DNA from: Ruminococcus sp.
GTDB taxonomy: Bacteria; Bacillota; Clostridia; Oscillospirales; Ruminococcaceae
DNA: 39,459 bases
NCBI GenBank assembly: GCA_030531185.1
Contig: JAUNOG010000020.1
Coordinates: forward strand, 1-39,459
Reading direction: 5' to 3'
The notes beneath the pieces were generated by a model that saw only the letters and a list, made by a program, of their open reading frames with translations, searched no databases and was not told where the DNA came from. Position 1 is the stretch's first letter. Every line of letters starts with the position of its first letter. Both the position numbers and the translations under genes were made by a program. Positions 1 through 6,952 of the stretch are shown in pieces.

Positions 1-79
1 GATTAGAAGTAAGAGGTAAGAAAGCAGAAACTTACGATTAACACTTCTAACCTCTTACTTCCGGTTTTATTACCTCTAA
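1..79. repeat. Composite inverted/dispersed repeat downstream of cls
   Basis: Positions 7-22 and 45-60 are inverted copies of a 16-base unit (AAGTAAGAGGTTAGAA type) with one mismatch, so the DNA can form a long hairpin. A second submotif, TTACCTCTAA at 70-79, lies beside it. The same two submotifs occur in the opposite orientation at 12852-12886, so this is a dispersed repeat and not only a terminator. It lies just 3' of the cardiolipin synthase gene and could end its transcript, but no clear T-run follows the stem. Confidence 0.6.
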
Positions 80-107
80 AAGGGACACTCCCGAAAAATG
101 ACTGCAA

Positions 108-1697
108 TTACAGCAGCGGAGCGAAAATCCTGAGCAAAACCGACGCAAATCTGCTGCCGAAGCTTATGCTCCGTACTTCCTCGGGGGTCACAAGATGACA
201 TTTGTTGGCAAACAAGTCGTCAAAATCCGCGCGAATGTCCTTGATGCAGTCCATACCGTACATATAGGTCGCGCATTCAAAGTGCAGATAAAGACTGCGG
301 TAATCGAGATTTATAGTGCCGACGATCGCCTTTTTGTCGTCCGAAAGAAAGGTCTTTGCGTGAATAAATCCCGGATCGTATTCGTATACCTTTATCCCTA
401 TTGCCAGAAGATCGCGGTAGTAGGACTTGGTTATACAGTGAATGTACCATTTATCGGGAATATGGGGAGTGATAATTCTCACATCTATACCCGACTTTGC
501 CGCCATTTCAAGAGCGGTCATAAGCTCGTTGTCGGGAATAAAATAGGGAGTAGTGATGTAAACATAGTCCTTGGCGTTGTTTATCATATCTATGTATACA
601 AACTTGCCTACCTCCTCGTTGTCCAGCGGCGAGTCCGCATAAGGGATAACATAACCCTTTTTAGGAAGACTGTTTCCCCCCTCGGTCTTTTTCGCTCTGT
701 ACATATCATACTGCGCCGTATCGCCCGAAATGACTTCCCACATCTGCAAAAACATCATCGTGAAATTCCATACAGCCTCGCCGCGTATCATAACGGCGTT
801 GTCCTTCCAGTGACCGAACCGTTCTATGCGGTTGATATATTCGTCCGCAATATTTATGCCGCCGTTAAAAGCTACATTTCCGTCCACCACAAGTATCTTT
901 CTGTGGTCTCTGTTATTGAGTATAGTTGATATCATAGGACGGAATTTGTTGAAAATAAGGCATTTGACGCCGTTTTGCCTGAGCGTTTTCAGATCTCTTG
1001 AGGGCAGAGTGAACTGCGAACCCATTCCGTCGCAGAGAAATCTTACTTCTACGCCCGATTTGGATTTTTCAATGAGAATATCCATAATCTCGCCCCACAT
1101 TTCGCCGTCGTCAACTATAAAATATTCCATAAAAATAAAATTTTCAGCCTTTTTCAGTTCCCTTAACATAGCGGGGTATTTATCGTCGCCCAAAGGAAAG
1201 TATTCCGCCGACTGCCCCTCATATGCAGGATAGCCTCCGCATACGTCCACATATCTTGCAAGCTTGTAAAACTCGCGGTCTTGGGTTTTCAGTCTGTCCA
1301 TAAGCTTTTTGTCCGTGGTGAGAAAGGCTCGGGTATTGGCGCATTTTTTTGCATAAGCGTTTTTGACCTTTCTTGTCCCTGGCTGGTTTGACAGCATTAA
1401 GTACAGTACCGTTGCAAAAACCGGCACAGCTAGCAGCGGTACTATCCACGCAAGCTTATACGCGGGATTTTCATTGGTGTTCAGCAAATGAATAGCCAGC
1501 ACCAGTGAGATCGTCACAAACAGAACGTGCAGATATGTATACTGTTCGCTCAGCTTTGTAAATGTGAAAAAAATCAGCAGAAACTGTATTGCCAGCAGAA
1601 GAATGATAGTTGCCTTCTGCGAGAATATGATCTGTATCAGCTTTTTCGGTTTTTTTTGTCTTTTTTTACTGCTTGTGTTATCCTGCTTTTCGCTCAT
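108..1697 (-). CDS. cls: Cardiolipin synthase (phospholipase D superfamily)
   Basis: This 529-residue membrane enzyme is predicted to condense two phosphatidylglycerols into cardiolipin and glycerol at the cytoplasmic membrane. Hydrophobic helices at about 30-46, 54-73 and 83-102 form the N-terminal anchor. Two phospholipase D domains follow, each with an HxKxxxxD signature: HRKILVVD starting at His265 and HAKTFLSD at His446. Both are intact, as expected for the active site formed by the two halves. The length is typical of bacterial Cls plus a short Lys-rich N-terminus. The ATG at 1697 is chosen because GGGAGG lies just upstream; a further in-frame start 14 codons earlier lacks such a site. 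The gene is monocistronic, with a sigma-A promoter at 1748-1776. The general family is near certain, and the exact substrate is inferred from the family. Confidence 0.92.
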   Translation of the reverse strand: MSEKQDNTSSKKRQKKPKKLIQIIFSQKATIILLLAIQFLLIFFTFTKLSEQYTYLHVLFVTISLVLAIHLLNTNENPAYKLAWIVPLLAVPVFATVLYLMLSNQPGTRKVKNAYAKKCANTRAFLTTDKKLMDRLKTQDREFYKLARYVDVCGGYPAYEGQSAEYFPLGDDKYPAMLRELKKAENFIFMEYFIVDDGEMWGEIMDILIEKSKSGVEVRFLCDGMGSQFTLPSRDLKTLRQNGVKCLIFNKFRPMISTILNNRDHRKILVVDGNVAFNGGINIADEYINRIERFGHWKDNAVMIRGEAVWNFTMMFLQMWEVISGDTAQYDMYRAKKTEGGNSLPKKGYVIPYADSPLDNEEVGKFVYIDMINNAKDYVYITTPYFIPDNELMTALEMAAKSGIDVRIITPHIPDKWYIHCITKSYYRDLLAIGIKVYEYDPGFIHAKTFLSDDKKAIVGTINLDYRSLYLHFECATYMYGMDCIKDIRADFDDLFANKCHLVTPEEVRSISFGSRFASVLLRIFAPLL

Positions 1698-1747
1698 AAT
1701 TTCCTCCCGTTTTTGTCTTAAATAACAAAGAAAATACACATATTATA

Positions 1748-1776
1748 AGTATAACACCGTTCATCTGATTTTTCAA
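1748..1776 (-). promoter_or_regulatory. Sigma-A-type promoter of cls
   Basis: On the minus strand, TTGAAA (1776-1771) is followed after exactly 17 bp by TATACT (1753-1748). The start codon of cls lies about 50 bp downstream. This is read directly from the sequence and fits the sigma-A consensus. Confidence 0.6.
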
Positions 1777-1960
1777 CAGTTTTTTGACAATTTTTCAGAA
1801 TTTTCGGGACATAAAGTCCAAAGAATTACGTACTTCGCTCACTTAAAATGATATGCATTGTCTTTGGGGACTTTTCATTTCAGCCGCCGGCAGGGGTAGT
1901 TTTACTCCTGTGGGAGCGGGAAAGACGCCGCCCCTTGATTACATTATTCAAATTGTATAG
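1777..1960. other. Gap between cls promoter and spo0A terminator, with an imperfect inverted repeat
   Basis: I see no convincing gene here. AAAGTCC-AAAGA at 1813-1824 is complementary, with a small bulge, to TCTTTGGGGACTTT at 1861-1874. This gives a potential long-range stem with a loop of about 36 bases. Its role is unknown. The rest of the stretch has no recognisable feature. Confidence 0.35.
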
Positions 1961-1975
1961 ATATGCGTTTTTTTT

Positions 1976-2015
1976 GCAAAAAGCCGTATGCACGGAATAT
2001 CCGGGCATACGGCTT
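1976..2015 (-). terminator. Rho-independent terminator of spo0A
   Basis: An 11-bp perfect stem (AAGCCGTATGC, 1981-1991, with its complement at 2005-2015) and a 13-base loop lie 38 bp past the spo0A stop. On the minus strand the stem runs into five Ts, giving a clear intrinsic terminator. Confidence 0.85.
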
Positions 2016-2052
2016 TTCGTGGTTTGTATGGCAAGTGGTGGAAAAAAGCAAG

Positions 2053-2838
2053 TTAACATGCAAGGGAAGCCTTGAATTTCAGACAGATCTTATCTGTGAT
2101 CAGAGCAATGAATTCGCTGTTGGTAGGCTTGCCCTTTCCTGTGTTCACAGTGTAGCCGAAAAAGCTGTTGAGCGTATCGATGTCGCCTCTGTCCCAAGCG
2201 ATCTCTATTGCGTGACGTATGGCTCTTTCTACTCTGGACGGCGTAGTTGCGAATTTTTTCGCGACCGCAGGATATAATAGCTTTGTAACGCTTTCAAGCA
2301 TTTCCTTATCGTTGACGCAGCAGATTATCGCTTCTCTGAGATAGTGATAACCTTTGATGTGAGCGGGTACGCCGATCTGATGAATGATATCAGTTACGAT
2401 TATTTCAAGATTTGCTCCGTGACCTGCCCGTCTGCGGGTGAAATCAGCGTCCGTTGTGATGTCTGTGTCGATGTCCAGCATTGCTTTTATGCGTTCGCCC
2501 AGAATTTTCACATCGAAAGGCTTGAGCATAAAGTATGACGCGCCCGAATTCATAACCTGTGTTTCGATAAAGCTGTTTTCATATGCGCTTGTGACTATGT
2601 AAAGGGGCTTTTTGGTAAACTGAGCCGTCTTGCGGATAAGCTCGATAGCGTCGATACCCGGCATTACCGCGTCGACTATGACTACGTCGGGCTGTTCGTT
2701 TTTGACAGCGTCGTAGATAACAAGTCCGTCTTTCTGTCTTGTAATTACGAAAAATCCGAGATTTCTCAGCGCGGAAGCGCAGGAAACTCCATACTGTGCA
2801 GAATCGTCGCCTATAAGAATTTTGATTTTATTGTTCAT
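2053..2838 (-). CDS. spo0A: Stage 0 sporulation response regulator Spo0A
   Basis: Spo0A is the master transcription factor for entry into sporulation, activated by phosphorylation of its receiver domain. The 261 residues match the family length. The receiver domain (about 5-122) carries the acidic pair Asp11/Asp12, the phospho-acceptor Asp56 in VIVDAVMPG, Thr83/Ser84 and Lys106. A 20-residue linker leads to the Spo0A-specific DNA-binding domain (about 143-255), with its diagnostic segments [14 protein letters not shown] (199-212) and NSFFGYTVN (224-232). The start is fixed by GGAGG just upstream. It lies downstream of spoIVB on the same strand, the usual order in Bacilli and Clostridia, but 357 bp separate them and two promoter-like sequences lie between. 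The gene is therefore probably transcribed on its own as well. Confidence 0.97.
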   Translation of the reverse strand: MNNKIKILIGDDSAQYGVSCASALRNLGFFVITRQKDGLVIYDAVKNEQPDVVIVDAVMPGIDAIELIRKTAQFTKKPLYIVTSAYENSFIETQVMNSGASYFMLKPFDVKILGERIKAMLDIDTDITTDADFTRRRAGHGANLEIIVTDIIHQIGVPAHIKGYHYLREAIICCVNDKEMLESVTKLLYPAVAKKFATTPSRVERAIRHAIEIAWDRGDIDTLNSFFGYTVNTGKGKPTNSEFIALITDKICLKFKASLAC

Positions 2839-2862
2839 TGTTTATTCCTCCGTTATTATGTC

Positions 2863-2891
2863 ATTGTATCTGGCAATAATTCGCACGTTAA
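2863..2891 (-). promoter_or_regulatory. Proximal sigma-A-type promoter of spo0A
   Basis: On the minus strand TTAACG (2891-2886) is followed after 17 bp by TACAAT (2868-2863), 24 bp upstream of the spo0A start codon. Confidence 0.5.
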
Positions 2892-2951
2892 CTATGCGGT
2901 ATCGCCTTCTTATGAAATTTCCCGCGGGGTGAGATTGCTTTCACTTTCTAT

Positions 2952-2980
2952 ATCTTAACACATTTATTTTTAAAATGCAA
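2952..2980 (-). promoter_or_regulatory. Distal promoter of spo0A, with a SigH-like element upstream
   Basis: On the minus strand TTGCAT (2980-2975) and TAAGAT (2957-2952) are 17 bp apart. About 27 bp further upstream is GTAGGAAAA (3015-3007), which fits the -35 consensus RnAGGAwWW of SigH. The matching -10 (ACGAAAAA) is imperfect. Dual sigma-A/sigma-H control of spo0A is established in Bacillus; that it holds here is inference. Confidence 0.4.
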
Positions 2981-3105
2981 TAGTTTTTCGTAAAAATTTA
3001 CAACAATTTTCCTACAAATTATTGCAAAATGCACAAAATTACGTGATAAAATAGTTCTAAACGATATATTACAATGAATTGTGCGTTTGTTCGTCAAATA
3101 TTGCT

Positions 3106-3136
3106 CCGCATCTGCGCCAAAACAGCGCAAATGCGG
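3106..3136. other. Hairpin between spoIVB and spo0A
   Basis: CCGCAT-c-TGCGC (3106-3117) pairs with GCGCA-a-ATGCGG (3125-3136) across a 7-base loop, with one internal mismatch. On the minus strand it lies 60 bp past the spoIVB stop, but no T-run follows. It may be a weak terminator or an RNA processing stem. Confidence 0.4.
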
Positions 3137-3195
3137 GACATTTGTCGTTTTATATCTTATTTCAAGGATTTTAGTTGATATGGAGGCGAGCGTTT

Positions 3196-4437
3196 TCAGC
3201 TTGCCTTGCTGTCATTTTCGGAGTCCTCAGAAGTTTTGGTGCTGCATTCGCCGCATCTTTGGTACATTTCGTCGGCGAAAATGCCGTAGCCCTTTGAGGG
3301 ATCGTCGATGAAAACGTGAGTTACCGCTCCCACCAGCCTGCCGTTTTGTATGATCGGAGAGCCGCTCATACCCTGAACTATGCCGCCTGTCTTTTCAAGC
3401 AGTTGCTTGTCTGTGACTTCGATCACCAGATCGTGCTCCGCTCCGTCCTGCAAATTTATCTGAGATATTTCCACTTCATAAGCTTTAGGCACGCCGCCGT
3501 CTGTGGAACAGTATATCTCCGCTTTGCCTTTTTTGATCTCCTGTCTGAAACCAAGCTCTACCGCTTTTTCGTCCGAGGGACTTTCGTCAAGTCTGCCGTA
3601 TAAGCCGTCCTCGCAGTTAAGCAGGATATCTCCCAGATTATCGGAGCTTGCAAATTCTCCCAAAAGCTGTCCCGGCTTTCCGCTCTGCGATTTGGTAAAG
3701 CCTGTTATCTTTATATCTCCCACTACGCCCTCGGACAGCGGGAGCATTTCCTTTGTGTCGCTGTCGCAGACAGGGTGTCCCAGTCCGCCGAAAAGTCCAG
3801 TTTCTTCATCATAAAAGGTAAGAGTACCGATACCCGCAGAGGAGTCCCTTACCCACATACCTGCTTTATAAACTCCTCCCGAAAGAACGGGACTGAGCTT
3901 TATAGTTTTTTCTTCTCCCTCGCGTTTAAGAAGGATTTCGCAGGCGTCTCCCTCCGAACCGCGTATAATGCGTGAAACGTCGGAGTTTGATTTAACTTCC
4001 TCGCCGTTAATGGACAGAATAACGTCGCCTTCTTTTATGCCGCATTCCTTAGCGGGGCAGCCGCTGTCAAGGGACGTAAAATCCACGACCATAACTCCGT
4101 CAGTGATAAGCTTTATGCCGAAGGCTTGTCCGCAGGGCACCAGCTTGGGACGCTCGACGCTTTTTGCCGTTACCTCTTTAATAGGCACCGTTCCGAACAG
4201 CATAAGCTGATTTTCCGTTGTGCGGGAGGCTCGCGCGGCGGTTTGCGATACAGCGACCGTTACTCTGCTTTCGCAGGGCTTTGCTGTTACTTTAAACAGC
4301 GAGTTTATCATAAGCTCCTCTCCCTCTGAAATAAAGTAATTGTTTGGCAGCGCCGCCTTGTAAAAGCCTGCCACGCCCAGAACGGACACCATTAATATGC
4401 CTGTCATAAGCGCAAAACGTTTTATGAATTTTACCAT
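3196..4437 (-). CDS. spoIVB: SpoIVB serine peptidase (sigma-K checkpoint protease)
   Basis: SpoIVB is made in the forespore, secreted into the intermembrane space and cleaves SpoIVFA, releasing pro-sigma-K processing in the mother cell. The protein has 413 residues with an N-terminal membrane/signal helix (8-28). A PDZ domain at about 105-185 contains the binding-groove segment GIKEGDVILSING. An S55 peptidase domain follows, with a likely catalytic His221 in GGLGHPV and Ser358 in GMSGSP, matching the SpoIVB catalytic pattern. It precedes spo0A, the usual gene order. recN, often found upstream in relatives, is not here: the upstream gene is divergent. The final 20 residues are hydrophilic and appear non-conserved. 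The sigma-G/F promoter expected for this family was not confidently located. Confidence 0.95.
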   Translation of the reverse strand: MVKFIKRFALMTGILMVSVLGVAGFYKAALPNNYFISEGEELMINSLFKVTAKPCESRVTVAVSQTAARASRTTENQLMLFGTVPIKEVTAKSVERPKLVPCGQAFGIKLITDGVMVVDFTSLDSGCPAKECGIKEGDVILSINGEEVKSNSDVSRIIRGSEGDACEILLKREGEEKTIKLSPVLSGGVYKAGMWVRDSSAGIGTLTFYDEETGLFGGLGHPVCDSDTKEMLPLSEGVVGDIKITGFTKSQSGKPGQLLGEFASSDNLGDILLNCEDGLYGRLDESPSDEKAVELGFRQEIKKGKAEIYCSTDGGVPKAYEVEISQINLQDGAEHDLVIEVTDKQLLEKTGGIVQGMSGSPIIQNGRLVGAVTHVFIDDPSKGYGIFADEMYQRCGECSTKTSEDSENDSKAS

Positions 4438-4594
4438 TTTTTGTTTCCTTTCTTTTCGGATTTTGTTCTTGTAAGCTTATTGTTGACCCGCTGAGAAATT
4501 TAATTCAACCTTCGTCACAAGTATAATTTGCATTGGAAGCGGGGGAAATTTAGCTCATAATTTTATGCCATAAAATTTTTTCATCAAGATTTTA

Positions 4595-4623
4595 TTGATA
4601 TTTACACCGAACTGTGCTATAAT
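4595..4623 (+). promoter_or_regulatory. Strong sigma-A promoter of the 4665 gene
   Basis: TTGATA (4595-4600), a 17-bp spacer and a perfect TATAAT (4618-4623) with an extended TGC just before it. The start codon is 42 bp downstream. Confidence 0.75.
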
Positions 4624-4664
4624 ATAGTCACTACATTTATTCTAATACATAAAAGAGGTATAAT

Positions 4665-5303
4665 ATGTCAAAAAAGGACAGACTTAAAGCGCAAAAAGCA
4701 AAACAGGATATTATTCAAAAGGAGCTTGAGGAGCAGGAGCGTTTTGAAAAGGAAGAAGCAAAACTAAAGCAGAGTAAGGCGGCTAAAAAGCTGAGGAAAA
4801 AGGCAAAACGTGACAGGGTCGGAAGCGAGCCTGCGATTTGTTTGATTTTAAAGCTTTTGATGATAATTCCATTCGGATATTCGGGCTTTTTCTACGGCGG
4901 AGTTCTTGTGCTGGGGATATTCGGAAAATACATAGAGCCGCTGCCGCCCAAATGGGTAGGCTGGTGCGCCCTCGCGGGAATAGTTCTTATCTTAGCGGGA
5001 ATACTGCTGTCATTCTTTAAGAAATACATTATTTCATTTATAATAATAATGGGCGGAACGGGAGTTTTCCTTAAAGCGGGCGAATATATGATAAGCCACA
5101 TACAGTCAAGGCTCGACGAGGTGTATGTGGAGGAGTCCTTGCAGGAAATGGACAAGCAGTATATGGGGTATTATTATCCTATAATGATAACGGCGGGAAT
5201 TTCGCTTATACTGCTGGCAGTAAGCATAATCAGAAGAATACTCAAAAAGAGGAGAATTCAGTACGAAAAGGATACGGCTCCCGTACAGAGCATAGTGGAG
5301 TAG
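4665..5303 (+). CDS. Uncharacterised four-helix membrane protein with charged N-terminal coil
   Basis: I do not recognise a family for this 212-residue protein. The first 50 residues are extremely rich in Lys, Glu, Gln and Arg, without Pro or Gly, and look like a cytoplasmic helical or coiled segment. Four hydrophobic stretches follow, at about 55-83, 92-116, 118-140 and 170-190, and the C-terminus is again basic. The short loop between helices 3 and 4 is acidic. The start is supported by AGAGGT 7 bases upstream. It is monocistronic, with a strong promoter before it and a good terminator after it, so constitutive expression is likely. It lies between the divergent spoIVB and the MBOAT operon but shares no transcript with either. 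No function is assigned. Confidence 0.75.
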   Translation: MSKKDRLKAQKAKQDIIQKELEEQERFEKEEAKLKQSKAAKKLRKKAKRDRVGSEPAICLILKLLMIIPFGYSGFFYGGVLVLGIFGKYIEPLPPKWVGWCALAGIVLILAGILLSFFKKYIISFIIIMGGTGVFLKAGEYMISHIQSRLDEVYVEESLQEMDKQYMGYYYPIMITAGISLILLAVSIIRRILKKRRIQYEKDTAPVQSIVE

Positions 5304-5310
5304 TATAATG

Positions 5311-5347
5311 CGGCGCGATCCGATTTAAGCGGATATGCGCCGTTTTT
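5311..5347 (+). terminator. Rho-independent terminator
   Basis: CGGCGC (5311-5316) pairs with GCGCCG (5337-5342). An inner ATCCG/CGGAT stem extends the hairpin, and five Ts follow directly. It ends the transcript of the membrane protein gene. Confidence 0.85.
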
Positions 5348-5425
5348 ATTTGATAATGTACAGTCTTTGTGCATAATGTTACATTTATGGGCGAAATTTT
5401 TTGTACAGTTTTTCGCCGAATTGTG

Positions 5426-5454
5426 TTGATTAATTTTTCGGCAAGTGGTATAAT
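5426..5454 (+). promoter_or_regulatory. Promoter of the MBOAT-DHHW-FkbH-ACP operon
   Basis: TTGATT (5426-5431), a 17-bp spacer and TATAAT (5449-5454) with an extended TGG. It lies 63 bp before the GTG start of the first gene and is the only good promoter before the terminator at 11535. Confidence 0.7.
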
Positions 5455-5516
5455 AATAGAGTGTCAATTAAAAACGATAACTGTAAAAATATACATAAGC
5501 TAAGGAGACGGACAAA

Positions 5517-6938
5517 GTGGTATTTGCAGATCTGTTTTTTCTCTATTTCTTTCTGCCTGTGTGCCTTTTTTTCTATTTTATAACTAAAAAGCCGCAGATA
5601 CGAAACGCTGTGCTGATAGTGTTTTCGCTGATATTCTATGCGTGGGGTGAGCCTGTGTGGGTGACGATACTTATAGCGTCCTCCGCGGTGGATTACATAA
5701 ACGGTATCTTAGTGGACAAGTATCGGGACAAGTGGCAGGCTAAAGCCGCTCTTGCGTGGTCTTTGATATTCAATCTCGGCGTTCTGTTCGGCTTTAAATA
5801 TACGGGTTTTTTCGTGGAAAACATCAACGCTCTGTTCGGAGCGGATATTCCCGTGCCGAGAATTACCCTGCCTATCGGAATTTCATTCTATACCTTTCAG
5901 ACTATTTCATATACTGTGGACTGTTACTGGGGCAAGGTCAAGCCGCAGAAAAAGTTTTTCAGATTTCTTATGTACGTGTCGCTTTTCCCGCAGCTGGTGG
6001 CAGGACCTATCGTTCGTTATTCCGTCATCGCAGAGGAGATCGACTGCCGCAAGACCACTATCAAGGATTTTTCCGAGGGCTTTTCAAGAATTATTCTCGG
6101 GCTGGGAAAAAAGGTCATTATCGCCAACAATCTGAGTACTATCGTAACATCTCTGTTCGGTACTGCCGATGACGGTTATTCCAATATCGGCGCATTGTCG
6201 GTGCTGGGAACGTGGTACGGCGCGGTGCTTGTGGGACTGTGGTATTATTTCGATTTCTCGGGCTATTCGGATATAGCTATCGGATTGGGCAGGATATTCG
6301 GCTTCCACTTTGACGAGAACTTTAAATATCCGTTTATCTGCAAGTCGATTTCCGAGTTCTGGCAGAGGTGGCATATTTCTCTCAGCTCGTTTTTCAGGGA
6401 CTACGTGCTGTATCTTCCTATTTTCGGAAAAAGAAGAAAATACGGCGGACTTTTCCTTGTGTGGTTCTGCACGGGACTTTGGCACGGCGCAAGCTGGAAT
6501 TTCATTTTCTGGGGTCTGTATTACGGACTGTTCATCTGTCTCGAAATGATGATAGGCAAAAAGAGAATGAAGAAAATGCCCGTCCCGCTGGCGCATATTT
6601 ATACCAAGCTTGTGATTTTCTTAGGGTTCGGCATTTTCTATTTTGAAAATTTAGGCGCGCTGGGTAAGTTTTTCAAAGCTCTTGTGGGACTTAACGGAAA
6701 CAAGCTTACCGACGCATACACAAACAATATCTTTATGAGCAATATCTGGCTGTTTATAGCCGCCGCAGTACTTTGTATGCCGCTTGTTCCGAAGATCAGG
6801 GAAAAGGCTTTCAAATCCCAAGGCGGGGCATACGCTGTTCAGACCTTTGGGATAGTATGCAATGTGTGTATCCTGCTGGTGAGCAGTGTTCTGCTTGTCA
6901 ACACCACAAACAATCCGTTTTTGTATTTCAGATTTTAA
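5517..6938 (+). CDS. MBOAT family O-acyltransferase (AlgI/DltB-like)
   Basis: This 473-residue polytopic membrane protein belongs to the MBOAT family, which moves acyl groups across the membrane onto extracytoplasmic polymers (alginate acetylation by AlgI, D-alanylation of teichoic acid by DltB). The hallmark segments are present: FSGYSDIAIGLGRIFGF, the SEFWQRWHISLSSFFRDY region and LWHGASWNF with the invariant catalytic His323. About ten hydrophobic segments are visible. Translation starts at a GTG with AAGGAGA 7 bases upstream. It is the first gene of a four-gene operon; the 3' neighbour, 14 bp away, is a DHHW/AlgX-like protein, the usual partner of AlgI-type MBOATs. The presence of a dedicated acyl carrier protein in the same operon suggests a carrier-bound donor, as in the Dlt system. 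The acceptor polymer is unknown. Confidence 0.93.
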   Translation: MVFADLFFLYFFLPVCLFFYFITKKPQIRNAVLIVFSLIFYAWGEPVWVTILIASSAVDYINGILVDKYRDKWQAKAALAWSLIFNLGVLFGFKYTGFFVENINALFGADIPVPRITLPIGISFYTFQTISYTVDCYWGKVKPQKKFFRFLMYVSLFPQLVAGPIVRYSVIAEEIDCRKTTIKDFSEGFSRIILGLGKKVIIANNLSTIVTSLFGTADDGYSNIGALSVLGTWYGAVLVGLWYYFDFSGYSDIAIGLGRIFGFHFDENFKYPFICKSISEFWQRWHISLSSFFRDYVLYLPIFGKRRKYGGLFLVWFCTGLWHGASWNFIFWGLYYGLFICLEMMIGKKRMKKMPVPLAHIYTKLVIFLGFGIFYFENLGALGKFFKALVGLNGNKLTDAYTNNIFMSNIWLFIAAAVLCMPLVPKIREKAFKSQGGAYAVQTFGIVCNVCILLVSSVLLVNTTNNPFLYFRF

Positions 6939-6952
6939 GCAGGTGAGAACGT

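Noticed and set aside
1848-2277. Short plus-strand frames opposite the spo0A 3' end
   Set aside because: They span the spo0A terminator and the antisense of a conserved coding region, with no start signal or domain.
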